This document shows, one piece after another, positions 13,289 to 15,505 of a stretch of DNA of 15,505 bases; the stretch's first letter is position 1, and each line of letters begins with the position of its first letter. Below the pieces are notes generated by a model. That model saw only the letters and a program-made list of their open reading frames with translations, did not search any database and had not been told where the DNA came from. Position numbers and translations under genes: made by a program. The stretch comes from JANNMJ01 sp031397815 (GTDB lineage Bacteria; Bacteroidota; Bacteroidia; Cytophagales; Hymenobacteraceae): the NCBI GenBank assembly GCA_031397815.1, contig JANNMJ010000025.1:1-15505 (forward strand), read 5' to 3'.

Positions 13289-13891
13289 TCAAGAAACCCG
13301 CAACCCCATCGGCCCGAAATCGATGCCCTCATAAACTTCGGCCATCGGCAGGTCAATATCGAGCGCCGCGAGCCGGATAACGCCGTGCGCATCGGTCAGG
13401 TCGGTCAGCAGCCACTCGCCGGGGCGTTCGGTGCGCGTGTGGAGCGTGACGCCCGGCTCCGTAGAATCAACGGCCAGATAATGCTGAAGCGATGGAATAG
13501 CGCGGTAACGCGCCGCCTTCTCGCTCAAATCATAGCGCCGCGTGGAAGGCGACAGCACCTCAATCAGCAGCGTCGGATTCAGGATGGTATCGAACACGTT
13601 ATCCAGAAACTGCGGCTTGCCGCACACCACCATCACATCGGGGTAAGCATACAGCGGAAAGACCGGGATGTGCAGCCGGGTATTGGCGCTACTCGCCCGA
13701 CAGCCGCGCCCGGCGAGCCGCCGGTTCAGGTGCATCACCAGATTGTCGATGATATACCCGTGCGTGTAGCTCCCGCCCGCCATCGCCGACACTTCCCCCC
13801 GCAGGTACTCATGGCGCTCCTGCCCACGACGTTCCGCCGCCAAGTACTCAGCCTCGGAAATGTACTCGGAAAGATGTTCGGCGGCGCCCAT
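13289..13891 (-). CDS. Uma2 family putative endonuclease (copy B)
   Basis: Second Uma2/DUF820 paralogue, 200 residues. Motifs align one-to-one with copy A: ERHEYLRGEVSAMAGGSYTH (25-44), YPDVMVVCGKPQF (83-95) with Asp at 85, NPTLLIEVLSPST (105-117) with Glu at 111, YDLSEKAARYR (120-130) with Lys at 125, and HTRTERPGEWLLTDLTD (151-167), also present in copy A. The predicted PD-(D/E)XK site is intact; substrate and role are unknown. The ATG at 13891 is the start that preserves the MGAAE N-terminus shared with copy A. It lies 61 bp after murD and 222 bp before copy A. Its own upstream element suggests separate transcription, though read-through from murD is possible. Confidence 0.9.
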   Translation of the reverse strand: MGAAEHLSEYISEAEYLAAERRGQERHEYLRGEVSAMAGGSYTHGYIIDNLVMHLNRRLAGRGCRASSANTRLHIPVFPLYAYPDVMVVCGKPQFLDNVFDTILNPTLLIEVLSPSTRRYDLSEKAARYRAIPSLQHYLAVDSTEPGVTLHTRTERPGEWLLTDLTDAHGVIRLAALDIDLPMAEVYEGIDFGPMGLRVS

Positions 13892-13923
13892 CAGAGTCAG
13901 CGGTCAGTTTGTAGGTAGAAGGC

Positions 13924-13944
13924 GGGGCGAAGTTACCGCCCGTC
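13924..13944 (-). promoter_or_regulatory. Shared upstream element of Uma2 copy B
   Basis: Identical over 21 bp to the element at 13088-13108, with the same GGGCG/CGCCC hairpin and TAACTTCG (minus strand, 13928-13935) as a near-match to the -7 box. It sits 8 bp beyond the murD stop codon and 33 bp before the copy B ATG. Conservation in front of both paralogues supports either function or recent duplication. Confidence 0.45.
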
Positions 13945-13952
13945 TACCGCCC

Positions 13953-15395
13953 CTACGATGCGCTTTCCGCCTTTCCTTCATCCATCGCCGCCACGGCCGC
14001 CGCAAACTGCCGTCCCCGGTCCTCGTAATTCTGGAAGAGGTCGAAGCTTGCGCAGCACGGCGAGAGGAGCACCACGTCGCCGGGTTGCGCGAGGCGGCGG
14101 GCTTCAGCCACGGCATCGAGCATCGAGCGGGTCTCGACGAGGGTATCGACGCACTCGGTGAACGCCTCGCACAGCTTCACGTTTTCGACGCCGAGGCACA
14201 CCAGCGCGCGCACTTTCTTGCGCGCCAGCGGCAGCAGCGACTCGTAATTGTTGCCCTTGTCGGTGCCCCCGGCAATCCAGACGATGGGGCGCTCGGCCGG
14301 AATCCCGTCGAGCGCGAACCACGCGGCCTCGACGTTCGTCGCCTTCGAGTCGGTGAGGTACAGCACGCCGTCCACCTCGCCGACCGGTTGCAGGCGGTGG
14401 TCGGCGTTGCGGAACGTTGCCAGCCCGGCTTCCATCTGCGCATCCGTCGCCCCGGCGAGGCCCGCCAGCAGCAGCGCCGCCAGAATATTCTGCTGATTAT
14501 GCTGCCCCAGCAGCACCGTTTCGCGCAGGCTCACCGACCGGTGCGGCTGCCCGCTGCCGGGCAGCGTGAAGTGCGCCCGCCGCTCCTCCGGGTCGACCCA
14601 CGCGCACGGGTGGTGCGTCAGGCTCGGGCGCCGCAGACTGAACGGCAGCTTCATCCCTTGGAAGAACACTTCGGGGAAATGCTCCCGAATCCCGCGGTCG
14701 TCGAGGTTGAAAACGAGGGCGTTATCCGACAGCATCCCGTCCGTAATCCGCAGCTTGGCGGCGGCGTAGCGGTGGAACTCGTATTGGTAGCGGTCGAGGT
14801 GGTCGGGGGTGATGTTGAGCAGGGCGGCGGCAAACGGCCGCAGCGGCTCGGCGGTGTCTTCGAGCTGAAAGCTCGACAGCTCCACGACGTAGAAATCCAC
14901 CGGCTCCTCGGCCTCGTGGAGCACCTGCCCCGCCAGACTCTGCCCCACGTTCCCCGCCAACCGCGCCCGGATTCCCGCGCTTTCCAGCAGATGATGCGTG
15001 AGGAGCGTGGTGGTGGTTTTGCCGTTGGTGCCGGTAATGGCAATCAGTCGCGCCGCCGTATGCCGCGCCCCCAACTCAATCTCCGACGTAATCGGAATCC
15101 CCCGCTTATACGCTTCCAACAGCAGCGGCACCGACGGCGGAATCCCCGGGCTTTTCACAATCTCATCGGCCGCGAGCACCCGGCTTTCGGTGTGCCCGCC
15201 TTCCTCGAAGGCGATGCCCGCCCGTTCGAGCGCCGCCCGATGCGGCGGCTTCAGCGTGCCCCGGTCGGAGAGAAATACGTCATAGCCACGCGCTTGCGCC
15301 AGCAGCGCGGCCCCCACCCCACTCTCCCCCCCGCCAAAAACGACGAGAGATTTGACGGCGGCAGGATCAGCAGGTTGGTGGTGAGTAGGCTTCAT
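13953..15395 (-). CDS. murD: UDP-N-acetylmuramoyl-L-alanine--D-glutamate ligase
   Basis: Cytoplasmic ATP-dependent ligase that adds D-glutamate to UDP-MurNAc-L-Ala, the second peptide step in peptidoglycan synthesis. From the ATG at 15395 it has 480 residues, slightly longer than E. coli MurD. Motifs: VVFGGGESGVGAALLA (18-33), KSPGIPP (81-87), P-loop ITGTNGKTTTTLL (120-132), VELSSFQLE (171-179), LNITPDHLDRY (193-203), AAAKLRI (211-217) with the Lys usually carbamylated, LGQHNQQN (296-303), DSKATN (349-354) and WIAGGTDKGNN (373-383). The SSFQL and DSKATN motifs distinguish MurD from MurC and MurE. An upstream GTG/TTG-type extension to 15485 is unconserved. The C-terminus ends in an acidic/Ser-rich tail. 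First dcw gene in the window; murE and mraY would be expected beyond 15505. Confidence 0.98.
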   Translation of the reverse strand: MKPTHHQPADPAAVKSLVVFGGGESGVGAALLAQARGYDVFLSDRGTLKPPHRAALERAGIAFEEGGHTESRVLAADEIVKSPGIPPSVPLLLEAYKRGIPITSEIELGARHTAARLIAITGTNGKTTTTLLTHHLLESAGIRARLAGNVGQSLAGQVLHEAEEPVDFYVVELSSFQLEDTAEPLRPFAAALLNITPDHLDRYQYEFHRYAAAKLRITDGMLSDNALVFNLDDRGIREHFPEVFFQGMKLPFSLRRPSLTHHPCAWVDPEERRAHFTLPGSGQPHRSVSLRETVLLGQHNQQNILAALLLAGLAGATDAQMEAGLATFRNADHRLQPVGEVDGVLYLTDSKATNVEAAWFALDGIPAERPIVWIAGGTDKGNNYESLLPLARKKVRALVCLGVENVKLCEAFTECVDTLVETRSMLDAVAEARRLAQPGDVVLLSPCCASFDLFQNYEDRGRQFAAAVAAMDEGKAESAS

Positions 15396-15505
15396 TAGCT
15401 GCAAAGTAGGGGCATACGCAGTGGATGGGCGTGGGGATGGGGGAAGTAAATGAGATGCGGATAAAAAGTATGTCACCGCAACCACCGGCGCGTCCCCGTC
15501 AGGGG
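15396..15505. other. Sequence upstream of murD
   Basis: No gene is seen in this 110-bp edge segment. On the minus strand, CTACTTTGCAGCTAATG ends at the murD ATG. TACTTTG resembles the -7 box TAnnTTTG with a spacer one base short, only about five bases before the start codon, so a promoter here would give an almost leaderless transcript. This is weak evidence, and read-through from genes beyond the edge is more likely. Confidence 0.25.

Noticed and set aside
12458..13891. Uma2 pair as a toxin-antitoxin or classical defence system
   Set aside because: Both genes are paralogous putative nucleases of similar length; no antitoxin, methylase or helicase partner is present.
13860..15398. 512-codon plus-strand ORF opposite murD
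   Set aside because: It is a mirror of the murD codon pattern in GC-rich DNA, Arg/His/Gln-rich with no family resemblance; murD motifs are unambiguous on the other strand.

Overview
The window is GC-rich chromosomal DNA from a member of the Bacteroidota, most likely a Hymenobacter-like Cytophagales bacterium. This rests on the gene order murD-ftsW-murG-murC-ftsQ-ftsA-ftsZ, on Bacteroidota-type FtsZ and FtsW sequence details (FtsZ ending in FLHDNVD, FtsW with LLSMGGTS), on weak Shine-Dalgarno signals, and on Uma2-family genes with GC-rich palindromic intergenic repeats. The genus is an inference; no marker gene fixes it.

Left part (1-3923): an MscS-type mechanosensitive channel and folK (folate synthesis) lie on the minus strand. 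Diverging from folK is a plus-strand run of a long-chain polyprenyl diphosphate synthase, an RDD membrane protein and a small FMN-dependent NAD(P)H oxidoreductase. The 249-bp mscS-folK gap holds a palindromic repeat and a doubtful small ORF.

Middle (3924-4361): a 438-bp gene-free stretch between convergent genes, filled with inverted repeats and ending in a bidirectional terminator that closes the ftsZ transcript.

Right part (4362-15395): the 3' half of a division and cell wall (dcw) cluster, all on the minus strand and read from high to low coordinates: murD, two tandem Uma2-family putative nucleases, ftsW, murG, murC, ftsQ, ftsA, ftsZ. MurC and MurD add L-Ala and D-Glu to the UDP-MurNAc precursor, MurG makes lipid II, FtsW polymerises septal glycan, FtsQ links the divisome, and FtsA tethers FtsZ to the membrane. 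The polyprenyl synthase may also support envelope or quinone chemistry.

The unusual parts are the insertions into this normally compact cluster. The two Uma2 paralogues each carry the same upstream element, and a facing pair of palindromic repeats lies between them. The murG-ftsW spacer is 284 bp and contains a perfect 23-bp-arm hairpin plus a near-identical copy of the repeat found beside folK. No RNA genes, CRISPR arrays, transposases or phage genes were seen.
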